From Linnemannia elongata (lineage: Eukaryota; Mortierellomycota; Mortierellomycetes; Mortierellales; Mortierellaceae): 64,000 nucleotides of DNA. Shown in pieces: positions 28,684-41,899 of the stretch (its first letter is position 1; each line of letters begins with the position of its first letter). The stretch lies in the NCBI GenBank assembly GCA_036320915.1, contig JAXBDG010000006.1:1-64000 (forward strand), in the 5' to 3' direction. Under the pieces are notes generated by a model that had not been told where the DNA came from, made no database searches, and saw nothing but the letters and a program-made list of their open reading frames with translations. Both the position numbers and the translations under genes were made by a program.

Positions 28684-31144
28684 CTAAAAAGACCAGCTCT
28701 CCCATCCAGGAACAACAGCGTCCTGTTCTGCCTCCTCCTCAGCGGTCTCTTCAACCGCTGCTACAAAGAGACCCTTGGGGGGATCCACTGCAATCGCAGC
28801 CTCGCCCTTCCGCTTCTTGCTAATCTCATTCTGGAACATGGTCGCATATGTGTGATCCAAAAAGTCCTCAAGGTTGTACGAAGGTTTGGTGAACTGCTCG
28901 TTGAAAATCTTGGCTAGTGTTGCCACATTGGGTGCAACGTGGTTTTGAAGTGTCTATTATGCAATGACAAAAAGAGCTCGTGTAAGTTACTTGTCTTCTA
29001 CACCTTTTCAGCCTTCCTTCCTACAAGATTTCAGTGAGAAGGAGAAATCATACCTGAAGTTCCCAGAGAGAGCTCTGCAAGGCATTGCTCTTCATAGGGT
29101 CATCTTCCAAGGCGTCATAGCTGTCATTCTTCTCGCTGTCAGCCTTTCCGTGAATCAACTGCATGCAGGTTGGATGGCGCTTCAACAGGTTATAGATAAG
29201 GGGAATGATGATGACAATCGAGGCTGGAGGACTGGAAAGTCCAAGACGCGACATGCGCTTAATAAATGCAGCAACCAACTGAGCAGGCAAAAGGCTAATA
29301 TTGGACAACATATAAACAAAATATTAATAACTATACGCGATGTAGCCTTAGTCCCTCTCAAATGATTTCATGTCTAAAGAAATGGTTGAAACTTACGGAG
29401 ACGACAAGAAAATATCGACTTGACTGAAGAAACGAGCACGGTACTTCACGTGCATCAGATTCCGGTCAAATAACATGTACAACTTTTGGAAGAAGTCTGG
29501 GTAATCACTATTTTCGGAAAGAAAGGGTGAGAATTGTACGCGTTAACTGGAATGTTCCTTTCGCAGCAATTATCTCATGAAGCGAAAAATGCGCCAACGT
29601 ACAGGTTGTGTTCGGTAATGAGGACGAACAGCCCCTTCAGGGCAAGTAAGCTGATAGCTCCTCCGGCATTGTAAGAATCAGTCAAGAAATCCATAAGGAC
29701 GGTGGGTTGTGGCAAGTGAGGGATGATACGCTTGTGAACAATGAGAAGGGTCTTCTTGTAGATCACAGTTGTGAACGGGAGTTTGAGGAGCGCCGTCCAG
29801 CAGTCCGAGAAGACGCGTTTATGGTTGAAGAGGGTGAGCAAGGGGTGTCTCTTGACATGAGCGGCCGATGTATCCTTGGTCAAGTCCTCCACTGCGTCGT
29901 CCTCGTCCTCTGAGAACCCAAAGCTCTCGCCAGTGTATTCCTTCTTCTCGTTGTCTAATAAATGAGCAGATACTTTCGAGTTAGATCGATCCGTGAATAA
30001 AGTGATCATATTCCATCACTTCTGTGTTCATCTACCCCAGATGACTTACTGGGGTCAGGGTTCCCTGTCCAGAACTCGTCCAGTTCCTTGGCCTCGGTGG
30101 GCATCGACTTCAAAGTCTCCATGATAGCGAACGCGTTCTCCAGAATCAACGCCAACTTGGCAGGTGGTGCATGTGCAATCGTCTTTTGCTTCTATATAAC
30201 ATTGTAGGTAAAAGACGATACAGGTTAGTATCACTGAGGCTTTCACATGTGCAGTGAGTGAGATGAATGCGAGAAGTTGCCCTGTCTTTCTCTCTCCTTG
30301 AAAGATTACCTTGTTTAGGGGTGCCTTGTTGTCCTTCTTAGATTTACTTCCGAGAGCGGCATTGACGATCTGAGCGGCATTTTTCAAAAAGTAAAAGCGG
30401 AGGTCGTCATAGAATCCAAAATACTTTTGTGTAAACTCGCCCAGCAAGGGTGCACTCATGTTGTTGCAGTTCAAGAGGGCGTCGACAATGTTCAAGTAGA
30501 GGTCGTTGGCAAAGTGGTGGGCTCCCGAAAGAGTGGAGAGGTGTGCCGATTCCAGTTTGACAATATCGAGTAAGATCTTCAAGGCAGGGACCTGGAGTCC
30601 AGCCTCGGGCAGGTCCAAGATAGCGCACATCCTGTTGAGGTACTTGACATAGTTCTCCCTGAGCCACAAGGTCACAGTCGCCTTCTTGTCCTCTGCGGTA
30701 GCCTTCTTGGGCTTTTGCAACTCGCCTCTCGACAGCATGGGCGAAAACACTCGGAACAGTGCATGCATAGCAGCATGAATGACCTTTGACGAGTCGTCCT
30801 ATAATCCATTGTGAATCATACGTTTGTTATTTGTTTCTTGTCTGTATTGCAAATCAAACATGATAGTTAGGGGAGACATACCTCGCAGAACTGGATCAAG
30901 GTGACAATGTTGTTGAAGTGGGTCTTGCTCTCGGCGACCTGACGCTCCAACAGGCGGATCTGCTCAACAGCATCCTTGATGTTCTTTGCCTACAGGTACC
31001 AATGTATGAGGGTGTGATAAGTTAGAAGTCTGATTCCTTAGCGCCATAGTTATAACACACTACCAGGTCGCTCTAACACAAAACAAAGTGCAGTACCGAA
31101 GGGTCGACCTTGGTCTCTGAGCGATTGCGCTTTGCGACAGCCAT
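28684..31144 (-). CDS. NOC4: Noc4, nucleolar 40S ribosome-assembly factor
   Basis: Eight exons read from GT/AG sites: 31097-31144, 30882-30989, 30310-30798, 30050-30191, 29603-29954, 29397-29507, 29054-29294 and 28684-28953. Phases agree throughout, giving 586 residues, close to yeast Noc4. Family landmarks: VPALKILLDIVKLE; FLTDSYNAGGAISLLALKGL followed by FVLITEHNLDYPDF, created by the exon 5/6 join; the mixed helical region SPPASIVIIIPLIYNLLKRH; LIHGKADSEKNDSYD; and the C-terminal LEDFLDHTYATMF. Noc4 pairs with Nop14 in the small-subunit processome. The first exon is short and least certain. It is divergent from the mitochondrial gene at 31632 with 487 bp between starts. Confidence 0.9.
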
Positions 31145-31631
31145 GCGTTTATTCTGATGGTATGCTGTAGAGTCGGGTTTGTCGAAAGGGGCAGTTGTGG
31201 TTGTCGACGGCTGAGGTGAAATGAGTTAAGCGATTTGGTGGCAAGAATGGGGCACAAGGACAAGCAGCAGAACACAGCAAGACGCTTGCAACTCTTTTCT
31301 TTTTTTTTTTTTTTGGGTGGCTTTTTATTTTGTTGACAGGACAGGCTGTCGGACAGAAGCAAGGAGAGGAGAGCAGGTGTCCATTCAGGCACTAATTGGA
31401 GGATCGCAGTCACGAGGGCGTTTGAGTTGTGTACCGCCTACAAAAGAAGTCCGAGATCTCTCGGGGGAGAGAGAACAAAAGGAAGCGAATTGCCCGCCTA
31501 ACCTTTTGTTTGCAACAGTCCATCAATCAAACGATCCTTTGCATCCCACCAAACGCAAACAACAACACAGGAACAACTGAGAGACTGATTCATCAGGACC
31601 ATCCACCTTCGCCACCCAACACCAAAACATA
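31145..31631. promoter_or_regulatory. Divergent promoter region, NOC4 / mL45-like gene
   Basis: The stretch separates two start codons that face away from each other, so both promoters should be here. It has a T-run at 31298-31314. No clear TATA box is seen. Confidence 0.5.
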
Positions 31632-33252
31632 ATGTTTCGTTTGAGCTCTCGTCTGTCCAACAATACTGCCGGGCAGGCCGTCCGGTCGGTTCGCGCGTTG
31701 TCGAACCAAACCGGATTGACTGCCATGATCGGATCGGCCAATATGGCCCGTATGCGCGGCATAACTGGCGTTCTTGCCCAGACTGCTTCGTATTCCAGCG
31801 TGCCTCGCCAAATGACACAGCAAATGACTCTCAAGGAGGTTGGCATCATGGGTACGTGTTCGCGGATGTCATCTATGGATACCACTCCATAAAGTTCAGT
31901 ACGGAGACAGCGTGAACAAGGGATACCTTCACCTAAAAGTCAAGTGAATGCTGAATACTGGGACAACAAAAGAACCAGGATACTAATTACAGGTGGTTCA
32001 ACGGAGTAGATCCATACGTGATCCCTGAGAAGGAAAACCGCCCTTCGCTGTTCAGCGACTACAAGACCTGGATCAAATACGCCAAGCTCCGCATGCGCAA
32101 CACCGGCATGACCGCCGCCAGGTAAAAATTTCTTCTCGTCTATGTGAACATGGAAGCATATCTTCAGTCGTTGTACTTGAACTAGGCAACTAACAAACAC
32201 GATCTCCATTAACCTTATTGCAATACACATTAGCACGCTGGGAATGTGCTGGAAGCTGAAGGACTTTGGAATCACAGGACGATTTTTGGGCGAGTCAGAG
32301 GAGGCATATATCGGGATGAACGAGGCATTTGCCAAGGGCGACCGCAAATACCTGGAGGAGATTTGCACGCCGTCGATGTACGCCAAGCTGAAGGGCCAGC
32401 TCAAGGACCGTGTCGGACGCTATGAATGGAAGTACCACGGCCTTGTTGAGAAACCTCAGATTGTGTCTATTCGGCAGGGCCAGATCGGAGGACACGTTCT
32501 CATTCAAATGATCGTCCGCCTCCACTCCAACCAGGTATCTTTTTTTGCTCATCTCATGTTTTCGTCTACATTTCAATTCACCTTTTCACTTTGGTGGCGT
32601 TTCAGTGATTTGACCATTCTTCGTTTGTATACATATGCACCATCTCTTGTTCCTTGATTTACCTTAATTTTCTTTGGTGACGTTTCTGTGATCCGATCGC
32701 CTCGTTTCATGTCTATCTTGCTTTCTTTTTCTACGCGTCGCTTCATCCGATTTTCATTTTTTGGTGGCGTTGTTGGATGTCGCGTGTTTGGTGAATCTAT
32801 CTTACACCCCATTGTTCTTTTTCAAGTATCTTTTACTTTTGCATGTTTCTCTGTGGCTAACACGTTGTTTGTTATCCTTGTTACACCGCATACGGGTTTC
32901 TTTAAATTGCATTATCTCTTGTTTGTCAACACTTTATTTATCGTGTTGCTTTTCACGTTGCGTTCATGCCTTTTGTTTGCTATTTGAACGATGCTGTCAT
33001 ATGTATAAGTGCGGTATCTGCGTTCGTTTTGTCACTAACATGTGCATGAATTATGAATTTTCTTCTTTCTTTTTCTCATACAATGAAAATTAGAGCATGG
33101 GAGTGTTTGACAAGAAGAACAAGTTGATTGCAGGAGATTTGAAAAAGTCGGTGCCAGTGTTGGAGTACCTTGTATTCCAGAGGTACATTACCGACCCAGA
33201 AGACAACTGGAGAATCCTCGGAAAGACTGCTCCCACTCCCGTCAACTCATAG
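31632..33252 (+). CDS. Mitochondrial Tim44-like/mL45 (Mba1-related) protein
   Basis: Four exons (31632-31855, 31993-32121, 32234-32534, 33094-33252) give 270 residues. Residues 1-60 look like a matrix-targeting sequence (MFRLSSRLSNN, Arg/Ser/Ala-rich, no acids early on). The rest fits the Tim44-like fold used by mL45 and Mba1, which tether mitochondrial ribosomes to the inner membrane: LRMRNTG...AEYIGMNEAF-type helices, YEWKYHGLVEKPQIVSIRQGQI and a C-terminal YLVFQRYITDPEDNWRILG, which is characteristic. The exon 1/2 junction needs a GTGTTC donor to keep the frame, since the nearby GTACGT would give a stop. Intron 3 is unusually long (559 bp). Confidence 0.78.
32588..32775. repeat. Degenerate repeats in intron 3 of the mL45-like gene
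   Basis: TTTGGTGGCGTTT recurs three times at about 80-90-base spacing (near 32590, 32671 and 32760) within T-rich sequence, suggesting an old tandem duplication that lengthened the intron. Confidence 0.55.
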
Positions 33253-33482
33253 AAGATCAAGCAAGATCAGTCCCTTTTAGCAGTAGCTGAAGCTATAAAC
33301 GTCCCATTATTTTTTTTATTTAGAGCGATATCTCGTCATTCGATCATGAGATATACATACACATATACAAGATGAAAAAGCGATTGTATACATGCCCAAA
33401 TTTCCAAGGGAGATGAGATGAGAAGGAAGGATGCAGGGGTAACGCCGTTTGGAGTGGATGGTCCGAGTGCTTTGATTTCTTT

Positions 33483-33484
<2 letters not shown>

Positions 33485-33516
<32 letters not shown>
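33485..33516. repeat. Poly-T run
   Basis: About 32 consecutive T downstream of the mL45-like gene. Length may be uncertain from sequencing. Confidence 0.85.
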
Positions 33517-33517
<1 letters not shown>

Positions 33518-35120
33518 GGCCTACGGCGAGTTTTTGATTTTGTGTTTGTATTTGTAACGGCGAGGAGGTCAAGAGAATATATTTGATTTTGCAATTGTTT
33601 GGCCATTGAGAGCTTTGCCAAGGAAAGAAGGAAAAAGGAAAGAAGGAAAAAGGAAAGAAGGAAATAGGAAAGTGGAAAGAGGAAAGTGGAAAGAGGAAAG
33701 TGGAAAGGGAACAAACCACAGACGTCGGGAAAAGGAAGGAGAGAAAAATAGAGAGGAGTAGACAGAGATGAAAAATGGAAAAAGGAGAATGGGCGAAAGG
33801 GAAATGGAAGGGTTGACCAAAGGTAAAAGAAGAAAGAAAAAGAAGAGAAGGGCTCTCCCACATGTTGACGACGTTTGTAGTTTCCCAGCAGACGTTGTTC
33901 CCTTCAATCGGATATTCTGTCTCTTTCTTTGTCTCTCCTCGCTTTCACTTTTACTTCTTTTCTATCAAAGCAGGATCGGTCATAGCATTCAATCAGATGT
34001 TAGCCCCATGGGTCTCCAATGCCATTGAAAATCAACCATGGTCCATGCAGACAGAAAGGGCCGGGTACTGTACATGTTCTCGGAGCAAAAGAAGAAGGTG
34101 AATGTCTTTGTTCGTTCTCAATTGTTGTTGTTTGTTGTTGGGGAGGAGAGGGTGGGGAGAGGGGAGACAGTCGACTCGTGCAGTAGAAATTCAAGGGCCT
34201 TGCTCAGAGTGTTTGTGTGGCCAGGTCTCATTACGAGAGCAAAGCAAACTCTAATTCTGTATTCATCAAAAATTCACAAGTGAATTGTGTATTTTGTGCG
34301 TGTGCTTTGAGCTAAACATATACATTGCGAGTTGGGAAGGGAGCAGAGGTGGATTGGGAGTGGACCACTCGATGATTGTCAATGGCAAATAGGATCGAAT
34401 AACGAATAACAGACAACAGACAATAATAAATTATTATGTATCCAAACACCGCCCATACAAACATACACACACACCACAGTCGACAACGACAACACAGGGA
34501 AAGAAGAGAAGTGGAAGGAAGGAACGAGGGAAAAGAGAAGGTAAACCAATCCAATCGACAGATGAGAGAGAAAGAAAAAAAAAAGAAAAGAAAAAAAAGA
34601 CGTAGGCACACACGATCGAGTAAAGGCAAAGGAGAAAAATGAGACTCGACCGTTGTTTCTTTGTGCGCATTTTAGATGCATGGGTACACCGACGATAGGT
34701 TAGACGACATGGGTCCATGCAGATACACAAAGGGGGAAAAAAGGAGTGGGGTAGAAGGGTTTTTAGAAGTGCTGTTGGATTCATATGCGAGACTTGCAGT
34801 CTGTGTGATGTGCAAGCAAAGCAAGCGGAGACAGACAGCAAGCAAACAGGTGCGTGCAGCAAAAGAGACAGGGCCCAGTCTGACCACCATCCATTCCATT
34901 CATCCATCCATTCAGCTGTAGATAATGGCTTGCTTGCTGTCCTTGTTGTCCACATGAAAGTAAAAAGATGAAAAAAGATCGTATAGCCCTGGGAGGGCGG
35001 ATAATAATGGCTGGTGGCAACTCGTAGTTATTATTATTATTATTATTATTACTACTGTCCACACTGTAAATGAAGGCAATTTACCTGGCTCCATTGGGCC
35101 GCTGGGAGGTATGCTGTCAG

Positions 35121-35173
35121 TCCCTTCCTTTCCCTTCCCTTCCCTTCCCTTCCCTTCCCTTCCCTTCCCTTCC
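35121..35173. repeat. TTCCC pentanucleotide microsatellite
   Basis: About ten TTCCC units with one early interruption. Confidence 0.9.
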
Positions 35174-36109
35174 TGTCTCTTTCTGGTCCTTCTTTGCCTT
35201 TCTGTTCTTCTCTTCTTCCTCCTTTCCTCCTTTCCTCCTTTCCTCTTTTCCTCTTTTCCCTTTCTTTCTCGTCATCATCTCCCTTCTCAATCATCATTCT
35301 CTCTCCCCCCTCGCCTTTCCTCCACCATCATATTTCTCCGCCCCTTTTCTCTTCCCCCTCACCCCTCCCCTCCCCCCTCCCCTCTCCCCCCCTCCTTTCC
35401 CATTCCCACTTCCTCCGCACATTGCTGCGCGACCACTCTCATCCCTCCCTTCCCTTTTCATTCACACTTAGCACTCCCATCACTCTCTAGTCTTCTAGCT
35501 AACAAACTCATTCGCCACCAAAACATATTCCTCCCCCCTCCATCCCTTCCTTCTCGCCTCGAACAGGTCGCCAGTCTGCCTGTAAGTTAACATACTCCAA
35601 GTACCTTCCCCACAATACTACAGACACACATCGGCATGATTATGTACCGTGGTGCTGGTTGGTTGGTGGTGTCTTACCTACCTTCTCTTATTTTCTCTGG
35701 ACGTTGCTGCTGCCGCTCCTGCCGTTGTGTCCAAGACACCCATGCGGGTCTGACCCCAGTCTCTTTTATGAACGTCGTCAACCCATACTTGAATGACTTT
35801 ATCTGCTGCCAGCTTCAATTCAAAAGGAAAAAAAAAGAAAAAAAAAAAAAGAAGGGCTTCCAACTGTCGATTCAATCTTAGCAAACAGCAACATACCAAT
35901 TCAAATATCTTCCTGAGAGTGAGGAAGGGTGTCCAACGGCTGAATATCCACCTTTTTTCCTCCTCGACTCTCGTTCTCTTGCCTTTCTTCTTGCTTGCAT
36001 AACCAAAGATGACAACCTACCCCTTGAACTTGACACCCTATCCTAACCCTTCCTCCTCCTCCCTTACCATACCATGTGCTCAAATGCATTAGTATAATTA
36101 GAGGATACA

Positions 36110-39100
36110 ATGCCCCAAAACATTCATCCGGACCAGGGTATGCCCCACCACCATCAGCAACAGCAACAGCAACAGCAGCAGGCACAGGCACCACTGGACA
36201 TGAACAACGAGGCCACCATCCAACAGATCCTCGCCGAGCGCAACTCCCTCCGTTCCCAGAACGACCAACTCTGGAAGATCATCGAGAAGCAGCGTGTCAT
36301 CATCCAGAACCTCCAACGAGATGTCTCAAAGGTCTCTGCCGAACGAGACTCCCTTCGTCAATCCGCCTCTGCTGTCCTCAACAACAACAATCACAGCAAC
36401 AACACCTCTCCTCCCTCGTCCTCGTCTGATCACACTCTTGAACCCAATGGTTATCTCCCTCCTAACGGTCAACCACACCAACACCAACACCACCACAACC
36501 AACAACAACAGCAGCAGCATTACCCCTCGAACTCTAAACGCTCAATGGAGAGAAAGGCACACGACAATGATACCAACGGAAATACCGAACGTGAGCTTGA
36601 GCTGGCCTCGGGCTTTAATGGAGACACTTCCTTCTCGTCGACCACTTCTTCCCATGAACAACGTCATCATCACCAGAACCAGAGCCAGCAACAGCAACAG
36701 CAACAACAACAGCAACAACAACAACAACAACAACACCATTACCAGCAACAGCACCAGCAACAGCTACACCGCCACCCCCAACATGACCAACAATCGCCCA
36801 GACAGCACGGACACTCACACAAACCCCACTCTCACAACAACAACAGCAGCAATGGCGGCCTTCCTCTCACTCCTTCCTCAACCTACGAAAGCGACTTTGA
36901 GGGCGCAAAGACCGAACTCGACCAGGACGAGTCCTCCGTTCAGTCCAACGGTTACGACCAGTCTCGCACCCCACCCGAGGAGGACCGGTCGCAGGACTCA
37001 TACGACCCTGAGGTCCAGATCGTCTCCACTGCCACCCGCATGCAATACCATCAACCTGCTTCTCAGCAGACTCTTGCTCCTTCTTCCCATCACGAGCGCG
37101 ATCCTCGTTCCTTGTCGAACCGTTCTGACCCTGCTCACCCACTCGATGGTACTACCCCGGCGCATTGTTCCTTTACTACAACTATTCGTTTATGAATTTC
37201 TCCGATACTTTGTAGTTTTGTACCACGGTGACTAACCAATGACAAACGCTTTTGCTAAATAGGACCTGGACGCAACATCTCCGGGAGCATCGCCATTCCA
37301 TCTCACCTGATGCCACACTTGCCACCGAGGTCACCTCGCCGTGAGCGCAGAGACGACAATGAAGTCTCCGACAACGACGACGAATACCATCAAGCGCAGG
37401 CAGGATCCAGACGTAAAGGTCCAGCAGGCGGCCCTTTGATGAGCCCCACAAGATTTAGAGGAGGCGATGGATCGGAGCAGCCTACTCCGCTTTCGCCTGC
37501 ATACCCTCCACATCACGATTTGGAGACTTCCGAGGGCGGATACAACTCAGTCCAGCGGGCAAGACAGGTCAACCCTTTCGACTCGCCTTTGAACCCACCA
37601 GACCAACAATACCAGCCCACCTCGACCTACATTCCTGCCACGCCTAACTCCCCCGGACATATGAATCAGACCTTCCTGCAAGGGCCTGTTCCCCCTATGC
37701 GCAAGAATGTCTCTGGCCAGATCCCCACCCTCTCCAACCACTTGAATGCCCAGGTGATGGCTGCCCAAGATGTGGACCCCTCCTCCCCTGGTGGCATGAA
37801 CGGCAACTCTCTGCCCACATCCCCCATCGCTGCCATTATTGATCAGGATGCCGAAAAGTACAGGGTGTACATGAGTAAGCTGACCAACCCCAACCGCCGG
37901 GGACCACCAGGCGCAAACGGCGTCTCGGGAGACAATCAAGACCATGCCATGGCACTTGGACAGGCAGTAGCAATGGAGAATATTCAGGCCCAGATTGAGA
38001 TTCAGAACCAGCTAAGGAGCCAGAGCCAAAACCAGAGCCAACACCAGAGCCAGAGCCAAGGTATATTTAAAAAAAAATACTAATCTCCGCACACTGCTCC
38101 CATGCGCTAAAATCCCGTCATTCTGCATGTTAATTTGCCGACGTGCATACATTTCATGTACTTACTCATATACCCTCTTTTTTTGTTTATATGTTGTTTG
38201 TTACTTCAAGGCGCACCTCGCATTCACCCCCAGGATCAATGGCAGGGATCCAGTGCCAGCCTCGACACTCTTGTACCCCCCGAGAACGGTGGTTACGCTC
38301 ATCACGAGGAACCCATTGGAGGCTCAAATGTTCCTCGCGAAAGACGCCGCCAGTCGTCCCTTCCTGTTTTGGAAGGTTACCCCAAGATTGCTGCCCGCTC
38401 GACCTCGCACCAACATGAGGATGACGATGGTTCCAAGGAATACGCCGTGCCGCTTCCACCTAAACGGTACGACTCCCAGCCCATGCTGGACAACGCTACA
38501 GCTCGGTCTGCCTCGCCTACACCCTCTGGCAACTCATCTGTCAACAACACCCTGACCAACGTTCTGCCAACGAGCTCTTCACGCAGCGGACCCACCGTTC
38601 ACCAGCAAAACTTTCACATGTTTGGCGATAACCTCGAGTTTGTTTCTGTTATGGTCGTTGGCAGTAACATCAGGACCAACGACAAGGGCAAGGAGCTCTT
38701 GACTTTCCTGGTGTCCGTAGGACATGAAGTCCAGACCAAGGAAGGAACTTACCCCCACAAGGAGAGCGACGAGGTCTGGCGCGTCGAAAAGCAGTATATG
38801 GAGTTTGTCAACCTCGACTCCAAGGTAACACTTGTTCTATTGTTTGCATTACGCCTACAGTATGTGATTGACAGTTCCGCATAACAAAGTAATTGACATT
38901 CGAAAATTCTATACTTTGCGCAATAGTTGCGAGTGACGCAAAGCAGAAACATTATCAACAACTTGCCCAAGCTGCCTGACAAGAGTTTGTTCAGCAACCA
39001 TGCGCCTTCCAAGGTGGATGCCCGAAAGGTTGCTTTGGAGCAGTACTTGCAGCAATTAACGTCGCTCCGGATCAAGGACACTCGCGATATGTGTGAGTTC

Positions 39101-40060
39101 CTTAGCACTAACGTTGTTGAGCGTGGTGGCCGCAAGGAGACGAACGAGTCTGGTTGGAAGGAGGGATACCTGACTAAGCGTGGCAAGAACTTTGGAGGCT
39201 GGAAGACTCGCTTCTTTGTCCTCCGCGGACCCATCCTGGAATACTTTGACACCGTAAGTTGCATTTGTTAACTTTTAAATCTCCTTTGTTACGACCGCGA
39301 CTTCTAAGCGGCCACACTTACATTATTGTCACTTGTTGTCACCTACGAGTAGAAGGATGGCCACCACCTGGGATCTATCACGCTGACATATGCCCAGATT
39401 GGTCGTCAGCAGTCGCCAGACAACAAACAGGATTCTGGTGAGAACAAGGAGGGACCAGTCGACCCCAACTCTTACCGCCACGCTTTCCTCATCTTGGAGC
39501 CCAAGAAGGGTCAGTCGGTTGCTGATGCCAAACGTAACCCCAGCAGCGTAACGCGACATGTCCTCTGTGCCGAGACTGACGAGGAGCGTGACGAGTGGGT
39601 TGATGCTTTACTTCTGTATGTTGGCAAGGAGTCCAACGATGGCTCGGAAGCTGCTCCTACCTCTGAGAAAGAGCGATCAGGACGCCGTATGCCCGAGATC
39701 CAAAAGGTCGCAGCCACCCCCATCAAGGATCTTGCCTCGGTGAAGGGCAACGAAAAGTTGCTGTTGAACCAGGAAGCATATGAACGCCAGCAGCGTTCAA
39801 TTCCTCCATCTGGTCCAAACCAGCAGAACCAATTGAGAGGTGGCACGCCATTGTCGCCTACCACTCCCGGAGTGTGTATCGATGATCGCCTTCCGGCAGA
39901 AAGGCAGTCGGCGGAGGGTCAATACGCCAACAACAACCGACAGAACTACAACCAATACCCCGAACAGGGAGGACCACAACCTCCATGGAACACGCCACCG
40001 CAACAACAGCAGCAGCAGTACCAGAACCAGCAGTACCAACAGCAGCAGCAACAGCAACAG

Positions 40061-40119
<59 letters not shown>

Positions 40120-41437
40120 GCAGTACCAGAGCCAGCAGCAACAACAACAGCAGCAGCAGGATATGCAAGCCCCAGGATTGCCAAGGAACCAGTCCACACA
40201 TTCCCTGAACCAGACCCAAGAAGAGGTACGCGATGACACATCAACCCCTGTAACAAGAATAATTCATTGGGTATGACAATACGCAAGCTGACAAGAGCAT
40301 TGCTATTTTTTTCAATTTGGTGACATAGGGTCAGTTCAAGGCAAGCGCGGAGGGCCAGTCGCAGACACCGTACCTTTCGCCTCAGGAAATCGCAGAGAAG
40401 AAGCAGCGGTCAAGGATGACGTTCCACTGGCCCAAGAAGGCGGCTAAAGAGGAGCCCGCCAGCCAGTCAGGTCCTGGAGGGTCCCAGGGCAACAAGGACG
40501 CTTCGACCTCGGGAGCACCTCAGGACTCTTCTCGTCTGAGAAACTTTTTGGGCAAGGGTAGCAGCAGCAACTCCAACAACAGTGCTGCCCAAGCTTCGAA
40601 CCAAGCAGGAGGTAGACCTGGGGACCAAGGATCTTTTCCCGGTTTGGCACCCATTCGCCAGGTGTTTGGAGTGACATTAGAACAGGCAATGGAACAGGGT
40701 CGTGTTCAGCCCGGGTATGAACTGCCAGCGGTTGTATATCGCTGCATCGAGTACCTGAATGCTCACAAGGCCAAGTTGGAGGAAGGAATCTACCGGCTGA
40801 ACGGATCATCGGCGGTGATCAAGAACTTGAAGGAGAAGTTTAACCATGATGGCGACGTGCCACTGCTGGCCAGCGAGGATTACTATGACATCCATGCCGT
40901 CGCCGGGCTGCTCAAGCTGTTCTTAAGAGAGCTGCCCAACTCTGTCCTCACTCGCGAGTTACACAAGGATTTTTTGCAAGTCATTGGTATGTCTTCTTTT
41001 TGACCTTTTTCTATTTTTCTGACTCTCTTTACTTTTTTCAATCCCTAACCAATGTTCTAATCCCTCGTTCCCCCGTTTGTGTTATCCAAAAAATAGAGCT
41101 CCCGAATAGACAGGACCGTGTGGACGAGTTAACGCGACTGGTGGCGATTCTCCCAGAGGTGAACTACACGCTTCTGCGAGCCTTAACGGCACACTTGATT
41201 GAGATTGTCGACAATGCCGACGTGAACAAGATGACGGCTCGCAATGTCGGCATCGTGTTCTCACCCACGCTGGGCATCCCCGCTGGCGTGTTTGCGCTAC
41301 TGATGTCGAGCTTTGATCAGATTTTTCATACGCACGATGGAAGGATCATGCCCTTGGAGAACAGCGATATGAGGAGCAGTGGTGGCCTCCTTGCCGATAC
41401 GAGCGCCAACTCTGACGGCTTGATGATGATGGCTTAA
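36110..41437 (+). CDS. BEM3: PX-PH-RhoGAP protein, Bem3-like
   Basis: Seven exons (36110-37148, 37263-38060, 38211-38824, 38927-39253, 39353-40225, 40329-40986, 41097-41437) join in frame to 1549 residues. Order: a coiled-coil-like segment near 45-90 (NSLRSQNDQLWKIIEK); long Gln/His/Asn-rich stretches; a PX domain (about 750-870, phosphoinositide binding); a PH domain (about 895-1005, GWKEGYLTKRGKNFGGWKTR to DEWVDALLLYV); a second polyglutamine tract; and RhoGAP (about 1330-1530). The RhoGAP has GIYRLNGSS (catalytic arginine finger near 1371), LLKLFLRELP and NKMTARNVGIVFSPTL. The same architecture is found in yeast Bem3, which switches off Cdc42 at polarity sites. The disordered leader is much expanded. 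Confidence 0.9.
36676..36770. repeat. CAG/CAA tract in RhoGAP exon 1
   Basis: Mixed CAG and CAA codons give a polyglutamine run broken by histidines. Mixed codons make it less prone to slippage than a pure tract. Confidence 0.9.
40002..40162. repeat. CAG/CAA tract in RhoGAP exon 5
   Basis: A long Gln-rich run with a few Tyr, Asn and Ser codons between the PH and RhoGAP domains, probably a flexible linker of variable length. Confidence 0.9.
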
Positions 41438-41899
41438 AGCTTTTTTTGTCTTTTGTTTTTCGTTCATTCTTAATTTTCTTCTCGCCTTTCTCTTCCCGTT
41501 TCCTTGCTCCACTATTACTACACACACCCTAATAATAACCTAATTTTGTCACCCTTTTAACTTGCTGTGCTTGGATATCATATGTCTTCATGTGTGAATG
41601 AACGAATGCTGCCTGCTGTTTGTTTGTGTCAATGGTTTATTCAGTTCAAGTTATACGGCAATTTACTAAAAGTCGAAAAAAAATCCAAAACATTGTTGCT
41701 TCGAAGTCCACTATGGGCGGAGGATGCCTGGATATCATCAAGTGTTTTGCAGGCGGTATTATAAAGTGTCGTCAAGTCGTTTGATCCACAGCCGTTACCC
41801 GCGGCATTGAAGTAGAACCCCCCAGTGCTACGACAGGAGCTCGACCACAGCGCGCGTCTTGCCGCAGTCTAGGTGCACACAAGGGAGTGGAAATCATTG
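41438..41899. other. 3' flank of RhoGAP gene
   Basis: T- and AT-rich sequence with the likely polyadenylation region (AATAATAA near 41530). No gene. Confidence 0.5.

Larger units (their letters stand above)
33253..36109. other. Low-complexity region upstream of the RhoGAP gene
   Basis: No gene supported. It has a poly-T run (33485-33516), a GAAAGAAGGAAAAAG tract (about 33618-33705), a TTA run (35030-35050), a TTCCC run (35121-35173) and long CT-rich sequence to about 35580. The CT-rich and A-rich stretches close to 36110 probably include the promoter and 5' leader. Confidence 0.55.

Noticed and set aside
33316..33907. Phe/Ser/Pro-rich frames of up to 181 codons
   Set aside because: They arise from GAAAGAAGG-type low-complexity DNA and poly-T, with no domain or splice support.
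35070..35590. Pro/Leu/Ser-rich frames of 130-160 codons
   Set aside because: Pure CT-rich microsatellite sequence, probably promoter or leader of the RhoGAP gene.
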